From Hypsibius dujardini (taxonomy: Eukaryota > Tardigrada > Eutardigrada > Parachela > Hypsibiidae): a DNA stretch of 32,933 bases. Every line of letters starts with the position of its first letter. Position 1 is the first letter of the stretch. Positions 1 through 10,635 of the stretch are shown one piece after another. The translations under genes and the position numbers were made by a program. The notes under the pieces are model-generated. The model did not search any database and was not told where the DNA came from. It saw nothing but the letters and a program-made list of their open reading frames with translations. The DNA is taken from the NCBI GenBank assembly GCA_001579985.1, contig LRSR01007126.1, forward strand, positions 1 through 32,933, given 5' to 3'.

Positions 1-88
1 GACTAAGGGGGACTAAGGGGTTGTATAGGAGAGATTATTAAGGTATCGTAAAAACCCCTAGAATATTGATTTCTCAATTTGCATTTAG

Positions 89-2798
89 GTGGTCGAATTT
101 TCCCAGTTACGTTCTGACCGTTTGGAGCGGCAGTATGGATTCGGAGGTAGCATGGCAAACTCGACCGGACTGGCACAAAATCCGTGGCCTGACTGAATGG
201 TTCGAGTCCACCGCCATTTGGATCACTGACTGGTAAGCTAATAAACTAATAGTGCGACCAGGGCATTGCGGTACACAATTTTTAACGTGTTTATGAAACC
301 GATTATTCTGAGCCAAATGACGTTGGTCTGGGAACACACGTTGAACTACCAGAACCTCCACATGTTAAACAACATCAGCGGTCAGGGGATAACTGGACGG
401 TTGAGTATATCACTGATTACTGTAGCTCAGCTCGTAGATCATCGATAGAGATTTCAATTTTGAAACTAGGAAGATTAGCGGTTTCGAACTTGCCCCATAA
501 TTGCCTCGAACAACCAACTTTGAATGTGTAGCACACTGGTAATATTCTCGGTGGAACGACTCCTCTGCACGATGAAGCCGCTCCGCTTCCTCAACATGTT
601 CACCGTTAAGCGGGCGCTCCTCTTCGAACTCGGGATCGCGAGCCTGTCGGGGCTCGTCAACTCCATCACCCTGGTCCTTTATTATAGCGAAGGCTTAAAA
701 ACGCTGATAGTCATCTGGTACGAGGCGACGCTTAAACTAGACGTAAGCTACGGCTTATTTCACAACTTGCTACGAAGTGTCAGTCCTCCTTTCCAGCCAG
801 GCCTTTTCCAGCCACTATCATTGAAAGGGAAGTAGAGCTTCGATTAAGATCACAATTAACCCTTTGTAAAACTGTCTCACTCCAAATTCCTTTTGAAATC
901 GATTGACATTAACCAAATATTGTTTGAACATGAGGGCGCGGAGCTAGGCGTATTTTTCAAAGATGGCTTTCACTTAAAGCGCATTCTTCCCAAACCGATC
1001 TAGGTTCCGGCCCCTGAGGTTCGGCCCCCTGAGTCCTGAAAAATATTTTGATCACGCCAATCCCTTCCAAATTAGATTGTGGGTGAATAGTGTTAAAAAA
1101 AGCCTATTTGATTCCATAGACAAAATGTTCAAACAATGCTAGTGGCAGGAATTAGGGTTGAAAAGGAGTGTCTGGAAATAGCTCACGAAGGAATGCTCGC
1201 TGCTTGTCGCTTCTTCTGAAGCACGTTGAAGGTATCATTCAAAAGCCACGCAGTTGCGCTGTCGGCTGATACTGAAAGATAGGGCTCAGCAGTCGAATCG
1301 TTCACACATGTTGCAAACTTAACAAGCTCCTCCTCTCAATTTGATGTCAATGAGAAACCTCTGCTTGATTGAACGATTTTCGCGCTTGAAACTGCCGAAA
1401 CTTCATTGCCTCGGTCAAGCGCCGTGCGGGAGGAGCAACGAGGCACGCTGCCCCCCCCCCTTGAATTCCGATTGTGCCAAGGCGCGTACTAAAAAAACGC
1501 CAGAGGCACAGAGGCACGGGTAAAAGACACGTGCATCGTAACACCATTTTCCTTAAAATTGTCGTAAAAAAGTTAAATTGGGCCGAGCCTCGAAAACGAT
1601 TTTTGTTTTAGAAACCTTGGTGCTCAGGCACGCGTTTTGGTAGTCGGTGCCCCCTTCTGGCTGCCCACCTCCGCACGGCACTGGCCTCGGTTGGTTATCG
1701 ATTGCAATCGTTCAATCAACCAAAGACCGGGCGAATGGGAAGCGACCTGACGGCCTCAAGCTTGGCCCGTTCAAGAGAGGACAATCGACGGTGTGAGATG
1801 TGACGTACGTGGACACCATGGCCAAATCACATATCGGTGGCTCCATAGGCACGAGTGGTCATGCAGCGGCGAATGCGGAAAAGAACAAGACTGAGAAGTA
1901 CGGGCATATCATCGACCGGGTGCTTGCATTCCGTTGGGTTCGAAACCTTCGGACCGTGGAGACCGGAAGCCAGATCGCACGCTCGTCAGCCGATATTGCC
2001 AACCGGGGGAACAGCAAACGGAAGAGAAGCGTTCTTTAGAGTATTTAAGACAACGAATTACTATTGAAATTCAGAAAGGAAATGCGTCTTGTGTACTAGA
2101 CATTCATCCTTATACACGTGGGCTGGATGAAATCCTTTTTGGTTCAGAATAGGCGGCAAGTAGCAAGCATTCTCTTGGCAGTACTCGGTCTCTTCGTGAA
2201 GATAAAATGGTTTCACTACTAACGATGGAATCCGTTCGCTGTGCAGTTATCTCAGCTGGGGCTTATTTTCAGTGTGCACGCATCGTCTGTACTTGGCTAA
2301 TTTTGATGGTGACCAACATCACCCTAATGAGGTTACTATCGACGCTAGCTGAGGCTCGACAGTCCCTGGTGGCGAATCGAGGTAACGGATCACCGTCCTC
2401 GAGCAGCGGATTGGAGACTGGCGCTAGCACTATTCTCTTGCTCTGCTCCGCGCTCATTTATTCAGCCGCTCAGTTTCCTTGGATGATCTACCAGGTTTTG
2501 ACTCAACTGGAGTGTAAGTTCAGCGTCTCTTATCGCCAGTTCGCTCGCTGAATGCCCTGTCATTCGTACTGTAGTACCGCCGGTGTGTTGGATACAATTA
2601 AGCAAGCGGACCACCGTTTTATGCTTCATATTTGCCGCGTTGTTATCACTCTTCGGATACGCCGTTGATTTCTACGTCTACTACATCTTTTCCGCAAGCT
2701 TCAGACGCCAGATGAACTCGCTGTGCGCTAGATCTGCCCGACATGCACGTGGCCATGCCGTACACTCGGCCATCACCCACACCACCACTGCGATTTAG
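89..2798 (+). CDS. Divergent rhodopsin-like GPCR, copy 1 (5' partial)
   Basis: Exons 89-232, 532-742, 2273-2513 and 2575-2798 (stop TAG); each is bounded by AG and GT and the phases (2, 0, 1) chain without a stop. The exon for the N-terminus, TM1 and most of TM2 is off the left edge. Seen: end of TM2 and ECL1 (WSNFPSYVLTVW), TM3 with ERLLC followed by PLRF (the E/DRY position), TM4, TM5 (WLILMVTNITLMRL), a long ICL3, TM6 with the proline of CWxP kept in AAQFP, ECL3 with PPVCW, TM7 with YAVDFYVYY where NPxxY is expected, then FRRQ and a short basic tail. Exons 2 and 3 have the same lengths (144, 211 nt) as in copy 2. No family ligand is recognisable. It is probably an orphan receptor of a lineage-specific rhodopsin-like family. 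Confidence 0.82.
233..531 (+). other. GPCR copy 1 intron (TM2/TM3 exons)
   Basis: It begins GTAAGC and ends TAG, phase 2. No repeat or open frame of note is visible. Confidence 0.75.
743..2272 (+). other. GPCR copy 1 intron (TM4/TM5 exons)
   Basis: A 1.5-kb phase 0 intron, GTAAGC to TTTTCAG. It is much longer than the equivalents in copies 2 and 3 (95 and 283 bp). It holds a 268-bp hAT MITE at 1416-1683. Nothing else recognisable is seen; the short open frames at 1800-2150 show no domain. Confidence 0.75.
1416..1683. mobile_element. 268-bp hAT-type MITE, copy 1
   Basis: Flanked by a perfect 8-bp direct repeat GCCTCGGT at 1408-1415 and 1684-1691. The ends form an imperfect inverted repeat around GCCGTGCGG. 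The interior (TTGAATTCCGATTGTGCC, then AGAGGCAC) and the right part (GGTGCCCCCTTCTGGCTGCC) match the element at 19714-19981, which has exactly the same length. It has no coding capacity, so it is non-autonomous. An 8-bp target duplication is typical of hAT transposition. Confidence 0.75.
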
Positions 2799-3045
2799 TG
2801 CGCCATGGGTTGCCTTGAGGCGGAATTAACTGTGATACATGTACGGTAAATTTAAACGTTTTTTTATTCTTTGCGTTTTGGAATTATCTCTTTATTTTTG
2901 CGTAGTTTCTATCGCTCGGTATATCGCGGTAAAGCAGTTTGGTCTCACCAGGAATTATTTTCAGGAAGGGGATACTCCGATGTTTTTCTCAACCCTCTAC
3001 TGCTTTCTTAGAGTGCTTTATTTATGATGACTCACGAGCTATTTA
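2799..3045. other. Intergenic, no feature seen
   Basis: The 3' flank of GPCR copy 1. It has a short open frame (2839-3027) with hydrophobic content but no homology I recognise. No clear AATAAA is seen close to the stop. Confidence 0.4.
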
Positions 3046-3246
3046 CGAGGGGCACTCCAAAAGTCTTAGCACTCCATCATTTAGTTTGTTTATCACTTCC
3101 TTCTAGGTCTTTGGCCGTAATCCAACAAAACTTTCAGAAATAATATAGAACTTGCTGATCTAAATACACGCAATATCAGAATTGGAACGCACCCTCTAGT
3201 CGCGATTTAAATGACCGCGTGCCAAGACTTTTGGAATCCCCCCTCG
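3046..3246. mobile_element. Mariner-type MITE (201 bp)
   Basis: The left end CGAGGGGCACTCCAAAAGTC and the reverse complement of the right end, CGAGGGGGGATTCCAAAAGT, form imperfect inverted repeats that continue into CTTRGCAC. A TA dinucleotide sits directly outside each end (3044-3045 and 3247-3248), the usual Tc1/mariner target duplication. The CGAGGG...CCAAAAGT end style is common in mariner-like elements. There is no transposase inside. Confidence 0.75.
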
Positions 3247-3248
3247 TA

Positions 3249-4187
3249 TCTCGCCGGTGCTGCTGCAAGAACTTTTTGGCGAAATGTGAAAGCTTGGAAA
3301 ACAAGAGCAGATTCTTATAACTATACCCCGTGTTCACAATGAAAATGACAATTTTTAGAGACATTCCAAGTTGACACTACGTTGCACCACTCTCCTACTC
3401 CAATTCTGTGTGGAATAATCTCCGTCAGCAACAGGGGTTTGTGTGGTCAGGGGCGGAGCCACCATAAGTTTCAAATCGCCAAAATCAGCATTTTCGGCCA
3501 CGATAAAGAAATGGCCCACACGTCTGCCACTGATCTTCTAACAACTTTCTGCTGATGTCAGTTGATTTCACATGAAATTTCGATATCGAGTTACGATTTT
3601 AGTATGTTAAATACGATTGTAGCAATACACACTGCGAAACCCACGGACCACCCCTCACCGTATTATAGTCTGGTTTCGGATGATTGTTAACAATTTACTC
3701 GTATTTTGCCAAGACTTACTGCGACTTTGGCTTACAACCGCTTGCGATAAAATTCGCATGGATCGCCTCCTTCGACCGTCGTTGGCAAATTGTCCGAAAT
3801 AATTTGTGTTCTGCAAAAGTTTCCTTGAAAAAGATGCAATCGGACCTCATTTAATGCCTCCCCTTGACTCACCACCGGCGAGATAGCTTTCCCCCCAATC
3901 TCCTTTTCCCTTTGCTTTTTGTTATGAAATCTCGTCTGCGATTGCAAACTAATTCCGCAAGCCTTGACGGCAGAAAGATACTACCTTTTTTCGCCGGCAC
4001 TACGATGTCGATCGTTTGCTGCAATGTTGACAGCATTTCTCGGATGTATTTTGAACATTTCACTGCGTCACAGTTAATGAGTTACTGAGTTATTGAATTA
4101 CTTTTCATTTTATTTTTAGTAATAATACAATCAAGGATCTTGATCAGTTCGAAAGAATTTTCTTGATCACACAAAAAGCAGCTAGAA
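3249..4187. other. Intergenic between GPCR copy 1 and the zinc-finger relic
   Basis: Non-coding in appearance, with several short overlapping open frames on both strands (3732-4088) that show no domain. Upstream zinc-finger exons were looked for and not found. Confidence 0.4.
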
Positions 4188-4272
4188 ATGGTGATCGTTT
4201 GCCCTAGTGATGGTTGCGTTTTTCAAGCCAAATCTCCTTGTCACATGAAAGGGCACTCTGCCAGTCACACAG

Positions 4273-5074
4273 GTAAATAAACGAATTCCAGATTGTAATA
4301 TCACAAATTACGCCGGTATTTGTACGAGAAGTTCGGAATATTCTCTATGCCTCGGCTTTTCCGGGTCTCTGGCAATTGCTGGATTCAATAATCCCTGCTC
4401 AATACATCCAAAGATCGTGAGTATATTTTGATGATGCGGGCTACTTTATAAATTCAATTTCAATTCAATCGACATGAGCAGAAAAGCCGGTTTGGGTTGG
4501 GGCGGAGTTGCAGGTCTTTTCTAATATCAGACCCGCAAGTTTCCGGTCCCCATGCGATAACAGCTTAGGCTACAAGTTCCCACCTCCCGCTCCCTTTCCC
4601 CTTTTTGTCCCCCCCCCCATTTTGATTTTACGAGTGCTGACTAAGGTCCCTAGTCATTATAACAAACTGAATAATTTTAGTAGGCCCAATGGTTCTTCAA
4701 TCTTTAAATGTAAAAACCTCGAGATTTGGAAAGTAGTCGAATAAATGATGTGGTCATAACCAGAGGCTCGTTTAAGGTGCTTACAGGTCGGAACCAGGAC
4801 CCCTCACGGTAGGGCCAGGGAGTGGGCAAAGGGGCAAAATGTGTTTTTTCCAACCTTGAAAAGCAACTCTTTTCTTATGCCAGTCGATTGCGATTAAATT
4901 ACAGATCGGATTGGCATCAAAAAAATGGGCTTCCCATCTTTTGATGAATTTGGCAGTGACTGGCATTGCCAATGGCCGAAATAAGCCAGGAAAATGGGCG
5001 ACTAGGAGTGCAGACTGTTATCATGGGGGTTATTTCCATGCGCAATATTGTTTTCTCTGATTCTGTTTGTCCAG
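4273..5074 (+). other. Intron between zinc-finger exons A and B
   Basis: GTAAAT to TGTCCAG, phase 1, 802 bp. It contains one copy of dispersed repeat R2 (4563-4850). Confidence 0.6.
4563..4850. repeat. Dispersed repeat R2, copy 1
   Basis: The stretch from TTAGGCTACAAGTTCCC to GATGTGGTCATAACCA (4565-4762) matches 9953-10141 in the same orientation. The following part, 4785-4850 (CACGGTAGGGCCAGGGAGTG), instead matches 9885-9945 in inverted orientation. The segment order is therefore rearranged between copies, as expected for a transposon with inverted ends or an internally rearranged copy. No coding potential is seen. Confidence 0.65.
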
Positions 5075-5389
5075 GTGAAAAGCCGTTCGCTTGCAGAGAA
5101 CAAAGCTGCACGTTCACTTGCGGGAAATTCAGCGGGCTGAGATCCCACCGATATTCGCATATCGGTAAGGTGTCGAAAGAAGACGGCACAAAGATACTGG
5201 CCGATCTAATTTAAAAATTGACAATTACTGCTATTAGTACTGATAACTAAATATAGTATGCAGCTGGACCTGTGTGAATCACGTCTTGATAAAAATCGTG
5301 ACACGTTATTCGGCATTGAAACCTGGAGGGTGTTACAGTTATCTGTGTATGTCGTTGCAGAAAGCAGACCGAATCGGTGTACGTACGAG

Positions 5390-6237
5390 TAGGGATGGCA
5401 TCAAATGTCAAATGTCAAATGTCAAATTCAAATCAAATCAAATTGAAGTTCGTTTTGATTTTGAAATTCATTTGATTCGATTTTGATTTGATTTTCAGCA
5501 TTTTTCGACCAATTTTTGGCTTAAAAACGGCTCAACCTCGATCTTTTTGTAAAATTTCAGTAATTTTCCAAATTTCCTAATTCAGAATGTCCATAGTAGT
5601 TCATGTTCTAAAGTTTCCGTTTTAAACGTTCCTCATTCAGAATGTTCATAAAAACTCTCGAGCTATTCGGAGTCATTTCGTCCCCGCAACTCGATGAGCC
5701 TGATGACGCAATCTTTTCCATTTCTGACATTCCCTAAAATGTAACTGGGAATTCTGCCACGCATTCATTAACCTAACTTAATACTTATGAAGTATGAATG
5801 ATGATAAGATTGCATCCTCGAAAAAACATTTGCACTTGTGTAGTGCAGGTTTTTCGTAGTCTTCAACTAGAAAATAAATAATAAAAATTTATATTTATAT
5901 ATTTGTAGATTTATATTTATATATATATATTTATAATAAATTTTCCACCTAAATTCAAACTAATAAATTTTATACGTAAAACTAAACCCTAGTCTGAATA
6001 ATTGTTCTCCTCGAATATAAACTAATCGCGCTAAAATTATTGTACATGTAAAAGAACATGCCAGAAAGTACTAGTATGAAGTCAACGAAATTTTCAAAGT
6101 ACCGTCAAATCAAAATCAAATCAAAATCAAATCAAAATCAAATCAAAATCAAATGATTTCAAATTCAAATCAAATCAAAATAAAATCAAAATCAAATCAA
6201 ATCAAATCGGTCGTTTTGTCATTTGATGCCATCCCTA
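5390..6237. mobile_element. 848-bp hAT-like non-autonomous transposon in a zinc-finger exon
   Basis: The ends are an 18-bp perfect inverted repeat, TAGGGATGGCATCAAATG, of the YAGRGRTGG type common in hAT elements. The flanks are CGTACGAG (5382-5389) and CGTTTGAG (6238-6245), an 8-bp duplication with two differences. The subterminal regions are runs of CAAATCAAAAT-like units; the interior is AT-rich with no open frame of size. Removing the element and one flank copy restores a continuous C2H2 finger, so the boundaries are well supported. Confidence 0.85.
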
Positions 6238-6666
6238 CGTTTGAGGGATGCTCATTTGCTGCAAAAAGCCTATCAGGATTGCTCACACATCTTCGACAGA
6301 TCCACTCCGGTATGCCGTGGTGAAGTGGCATTTCGCGCGTAGACGTTTCCGTAATTGTATGGTCGCAATATTTTCGACTACTCCTTTCACACAGAAAAGA
6401 CCTTCCAGTGCGGTTTCCCAGACTGTACGTGGAAGTTTGTTACGGCATCCCAATTGGCTGACCACATGCGCACCCATAGCTATAAGTGCCCTTTCACAGT
6501 TGCAATTATATACGACACAGTAAGGGAATTCAAAGCTACAAGTCAAGCTCGGACTGCGCCTTCGCTTGCTTTATCCGCTATGTATCTGACAGTGAGTCTA
6601 GTCTAGCATATGTGTATATATGTGCATATGTGTCCCTGTATGCGTCTCTCTCTGTTCCTGTTTTTA

Positions 6667-6713
<47 letters not shown>

Positions 6714-6714
6714 G
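6667..6714. repeat. (TCTG)n microsatellite
   Basis: About 12 nearly perfect TCTG units in the 3' flank of the zinc-finger relic. Confidence 0.95.
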
Positions 6715-7126
6715 CCCATTTTTGCTACGAATGAGTGTTTTGGGTAACCTGAGAAGTGCCTGCATCCTCCCCACCCATATTTATGGTTGCATCGACAGTA
6801 TCCCCTACTCTAATAGTGTTGCAATAGAAAAATTGAATTACTTAATAATGTTTCGGTTTGGAGATCGAACCTGCCTACAGTAACAAATTTCAAGGACCAG
6901 AATCTTGCATTTGTCAAGCATCCAGTTTTGGTGAACCAAAGTACTGAACTACTACAGGCAGCTTGAATTAGTCCCGAAAAAGGAATAGGCAGACCAAACT
7001 CTGATCTCTTCTCCAAAAGTTAAAAATATAATATATAAATAAAAGATAAAAAAAAGTTGTGATGAACGAGTTTGAACAAGTGATCAGCCAAGGCTGTCGA
7101 GGAAAATCGATCAGTGAACTTCGGAA

Positions 7127-7336
7127 ATTCGCTGATCGCATTTGGCTGAGCGGTAAGGCACTCTGGCTGTCAACAATCGAAAAATGGGAATAGACCAATC
7201 ACAAGCCTTGACTTTGACGCACATGACTCAACATTTGGCTTGCTCACAGATAAGCCTGCTGAGCAAGCCTGCTACCTTTTCTGATACCTTTTTTGACAGA
7301 CTGTTTTTACACATTTTATTAACCGCCGCACTGTCT
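7127..7336. repeat. Dispersed repeat R1, copy 1
   Basis: From GCTGATCGCATTTGGCTGA to ACATTTTATT...CACTGTC it matches 13712-13888 in the same orientation with small indels. Both copies share AATCGAAAAATGGGAATA followed by CCAATCAC. No terminal inverted repeats or coding sequence are visible, so the class is unknown. Confidence 0.75.
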
Positions 7337-7928
7337 CTGTTGTTACACATTAGTAACTCCACAACCGTGTATTAATCACTTTTCGCCGTAAGACCGGCTC
7401 CCAGAGTCGGCAGAAAATTCTATCGACTGCCTCGTGGGTTTTCAATATTACGGCTTGAGCAGTGGTGCTATGCGCCCTAATAAATCGACTTTGCGGGCTT
7501 GTCACTCAAACACGGACACTTTTCTACAAACAATTCCCTTATTTCTCGTTCAACTTCCCGCCGCCTCACCAAACCTTTTGTCGTTGCGTCTTATTAGCCA
7601 CTTGTCACTCTATGCATCAAGTGTCCACCTCTCGGTCAAGCCTTCCGTTATAAAAATGTACAAATACAAGCCTTTCAATTCACAATCACAATAATCGCTA
7701 GAGGGCTCAGTGATAAAACTGCTTCTCTGTTCGGGGGGGGGGGGGCTTAAAATATTCTTAGCGTCAGGCTTTCAGGCGAGGCCATACCGTACCAAAATAC
7801 GTCGGTCTTGATGGTGAAGGGAATTTTTTCTCTATACCATATTTCTTACTTTGCTGATAATGCAGCTTTTTAACTGAATTTCTCGAGATTCAGTGTGATA
7901 ACTCTCATCCGAACTGGAGCTGAACCCG

Positions 7929-10635
7929 ATGAGCTGTATGTTAACACAAAATTCGACATCGCAGAGTCGCCAATTTTCGCCTTCCAATAGCTCGAATGCC
8001 AATGGCTCCCTCATTTTTCACGTTAATAACGCAAGTTTCAATGACTCCGACCCTTTCAACTGCAATTGGCCGGCAGAACAGGAATTCCTTTCGACTTGGG
8101 ATCACTTTCCCGAACTCTGGGTAACGTTAATCTTTTGGCCTGTTATCGTTTTTCTGGGCACAATTGGTAGTGTGATAATCTTCGCTGTTCAAATGCGGGA
8201 ACGGAAGAAAACCCCGACCAACGTCTATCTCGCGGTTATGTCCGTGTCAAGCATCTTCATCATGTAAGATGAAATAGACAGACCTGCCTATGTTCCTAGC
8301 CTCATGGTCCGATACATGCTACATACAATTACATTGATCGAGCAAATTCCGGTACATTTTTTTTCCACTTTCGATTTTATTAATTGATTTCTTATGAGTC
8401 AAGCTTAGCTTTCGGAGGTATTGTTGTAAAAAGTAACAAACAAAATTCTAGCGCTTGGCTTTCATAATGAACAAAAAATTTCATCCATCCCACGAGAAAA
8501 AGAATGAATACCCAAAACCGTTTCTCGTTGAATTCGCTCTCGCAAAAATTCCAGTTATCTACTTTCTTCGGTCTACTCCTGCATTTTACCGGTGACACAG
8601 CCAAGCAGCGTTTTCATCTCCGTTAATTGTTTTATCTTATTCGTTTGATGGTTAGGTGGTCCGTTCTTCCGAATTACATTATCACTGCATGGAGTGGCGA
8701 TGGCGATTTTGATCGAGCCTGGGAAGGTCATCCTGATTGGAAGGTTACGACGGGAATGAGTTTTTGGTTTCAGTCGAGCTCCGTCTGGATCTCGGACAGG
8801 TACAATGATAACGACTGATGGTGAGGTTTCTTGGCGAACTAAGCCGATGACATCGGGATTTGGCTTAAAACCGGTTTTACTTCGATTCGTTTTTCCAGTG
8901 AATCGGTAGAAAAACAAGTTTTGAATGGCTATAAAAATCGTGCTTCACCTCCAGTAATTTCGAAAGCGGTGATTTTACCGATTTCGTTTAGATTAATGGT
9001 TTTTCTCTTCATTACTGCACACAGCACTCTGGTGATCTTCTCCGTGGAACGACTGCTCTGTACGGTGAATCCCCTCCGCTTTCTCAACTTTTTCACCGTC
9101 CGGCAGACTCTCTTCACCGAATCCGGCCTCGTGATCTTCTCGCTACTCGCCAATTCAATAAGCCTCGTAATTTCGTATCGCGAACCCTTGACCGTGTTGA
9201 TTTCTGACTGGTTCAGTGCGATATCTAAAATAGACGTAAGACTTGATTACAATTCCATTTGCCCTGTCCTTCGTGCGAATCATTTTTTCTTCTTACGCTA
9301 GAGACGCGATTGATGTGTCTTTATTTCTAGAGTATACGTTGCGTCTGCACCTGGCTGATTCTCATGGTGACCAACATCACCCTGCTAAGGTTGACTGACG
9401 GCTCGTCGGGAAGCCGGTCAAAGTCTGTGCTCTTGCTCTGCTCCGCCCTGATCTACTCCGCCACCCAATTCCCTTCCATGGTCTTCCTGGTACTAGAGCA
9501 GGTTGGACGTAAGTTTACCAGCAAATTCCGTATAAAAATAATAATACATAATATCTTTCTGTTTGTTTGAATATCTTCTGATTAACCTCGTTTTGCACAT
9601 TTCCGATAGGCATTTAAAATTGCAAGCTTCAAAATTCAGCGTTTTGAGTTGGCAAGATGCATTACAGAGAAAAAGAGGAAGAACCGTAAAAAATCTGAAA
9701 AAGATAAAAGTTTGCCAACTCAAGAAGAAGTCATAAAAAATTAGACCGGGACACGATAACAATCATCCATGGCCACCGCGGCTGGCGACCCGGCGAGATT
9801 TTTGGGTGATTTCAAAGCGCCGGGTTGCCCTTAACATGACCACATAAGATCGGCGAGTTTTAGTTTGAATTTTGAAAACAAAACCCATTTTGCCTCTTTG
9901 ACTACGCCCTGGCCCTACCATGAAGTGTCCTGATTCTCGCTTGTGCAGGGTTTAGGCTACAAGTTCCCCCCCTTTCCCTTCCCCCTTTTTGTCCCCAGTT
10001 GCTTTTACAAGTGCTGACCAAGTTTCCTTCAAGTCATCATAACAGATTTGATCATTTTGGAAAGCCCAATTGTTCCTCAACCATTGAGTGAAGAAATCCC
10101 GAGATTTGGACATTGGTCGAATAAATGGTGTGACCATAACCATGGGAGTGAAGATAAAAGTGGGCGGTTTGACTTTTCACTCCACGCTCGGACAATGTCC
10201 AATATTTAGGCTTTGAATTTTTTTGCGACGAGAAAACAATACGGATTCGAAAAAAATTCATCCGCATTTTATCGAGTTAGGTCAACATCGGAAAATAGAA
10301 AAGGGGAGGGGACTTGTAACTTAAGCCCTTTTGCAGAAGCTTTAACGATCCCCTGCTTCCATCAACTGTACAGGGAGCTGTTCATTGGATGTTGATTTTT
10401 TCTTATTCTTGTAGTGCCACCGTTGTGTTGGATCCAGTTAAGCAGGAGGACCATGGCGCTGTGCAGTGTATTCATCGAAAATTTATCCCTTTTGGGTTAC
10501 AGCATCGACTGCTACGTCTTCTACATCTCCTCCATCAGTTTCCGACGACAGGTGAATTCACTGTTCGCTCAATCAGTTCGGGGTGTAACTGGTCCGGTCT
10601 CACACTCCTGCAACACCCTGACCACCTCGCTCTAG
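7929..10635 (+). CDS. Divergent rhodopsin-like GPCR, copy 2 (complete, 5 exons)
   Basis: Exons 7929-8263, 8656-8799, 9025-9235, 9331-9508 and 10415-10635 (stop TAG) sum to 1089 nt, 362 residues, with phases 2, 2, 0, 1. The ATG at 7929 was chosen because it gives a 335-nt first exon, identical in length to that of copy 3. The N-terminus of about 65 residues has several N-glycosylation sequons (NSTS, NGSL, NASF) and a cysteine in FNCNWP. TM1 carries LGTIGSVII and TM2 LAVMSVSSIF, so the usual N1.50 and D2.50 are serine. TM3 ends with ERLLC then NPLRF. ICL3 is about 20 residues shorter than in copies 1 and 3. TM6 has YSATQFP, ECL3 LPPLCW, TM7 YSIDCYVFY. The last intron (9509-10414) carries a dispersed repeat. 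The gene appears functional. It resembles copy 1 more than copy 3 in TM3, TM6 and ECL3. Confidence 0.87.
8264..8655 (+). other. GPCR copy 2 intron 1
   Basis: GTAAGA to GTTAG, phase 2, within the TM2 coding region. No repeat is recognised. Confidence 0.75.
9509..10414 (+). other. GPCR copy 2 intron 4
   Basis: GTAAGT to CTTGTAG, phase 1, before the ECL3/TM7 exon. It contains dispersed repeat R2 copy 2 (9885-10145). The equivalent introns in copies 1 and 3 are only about 60 and 80 bp, so the R2 insertion explains much of the growth. Confidence 0.75.
9885..10145. repeat. Dispersed repeat R2, copy 2
   Basis: The block 9953-10141 matches 4565-4762 directly. The block 9885-9945 (TTTTGCCTCTTTGACTACGC then CTGGCCCTACC) matches 4785-4850 in reverse complement. 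Confidence 0.65.

Larger units (their letters stand above)
4188..6500 (+). pseudogene. C2H2 zinc-finger gene, one finger per exon, split by a hAT-like insertion
   Basis: Four C-x4-C-x12-H-x3-4-H fingers occur in order, each on its own exon with phase 1 borders. Exon A is 4188-4272 (CPSDGC...HSASH, then HTG). Exon B is 5075-5164 (GEKPFACREQSC...HRYSH). Exon C is 5361-5389 plus 6246-6309 (CTFEGC...HLRQIH). Exon D starts at 6395 (EKTFQCGFPDC...HMRTH). Joins A-B, B-C and C-D all keep frame, and the G at the end of A plus the start of B makes the classic TGEKPF linker. Exon C is interrupted by an 848-bp element. After exon D a fifth finger begins (YKCPF) but then needs a one-base shift to read HSCNYI and lacks the two histidines. 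These defects suggest a nucleic-acid-binding gene that has died or lost exons. The ATG at 4188 is the only start candidate seen. No 3' exons were found. Confidence 0.68.
6601..7928. other. Intergenic between the zinc-finger relic and GPCR copy 2
   Basis: It holds a TCTG microsatellite (6667-6714), dispersed repeat R1 (7127-7336) and a run of 13 or so G (7734-7746). Nothing else is recognisable, and no promoter motif could be assigned to GPCR copy 2. Confidence 0.5.

Noticed and set aside
7734-7746. Poly-G run as a functional signal
   Set aside because: A simple homopolymer. Similar G/C runs occur at 1451, 4610, 18960 and 24081.
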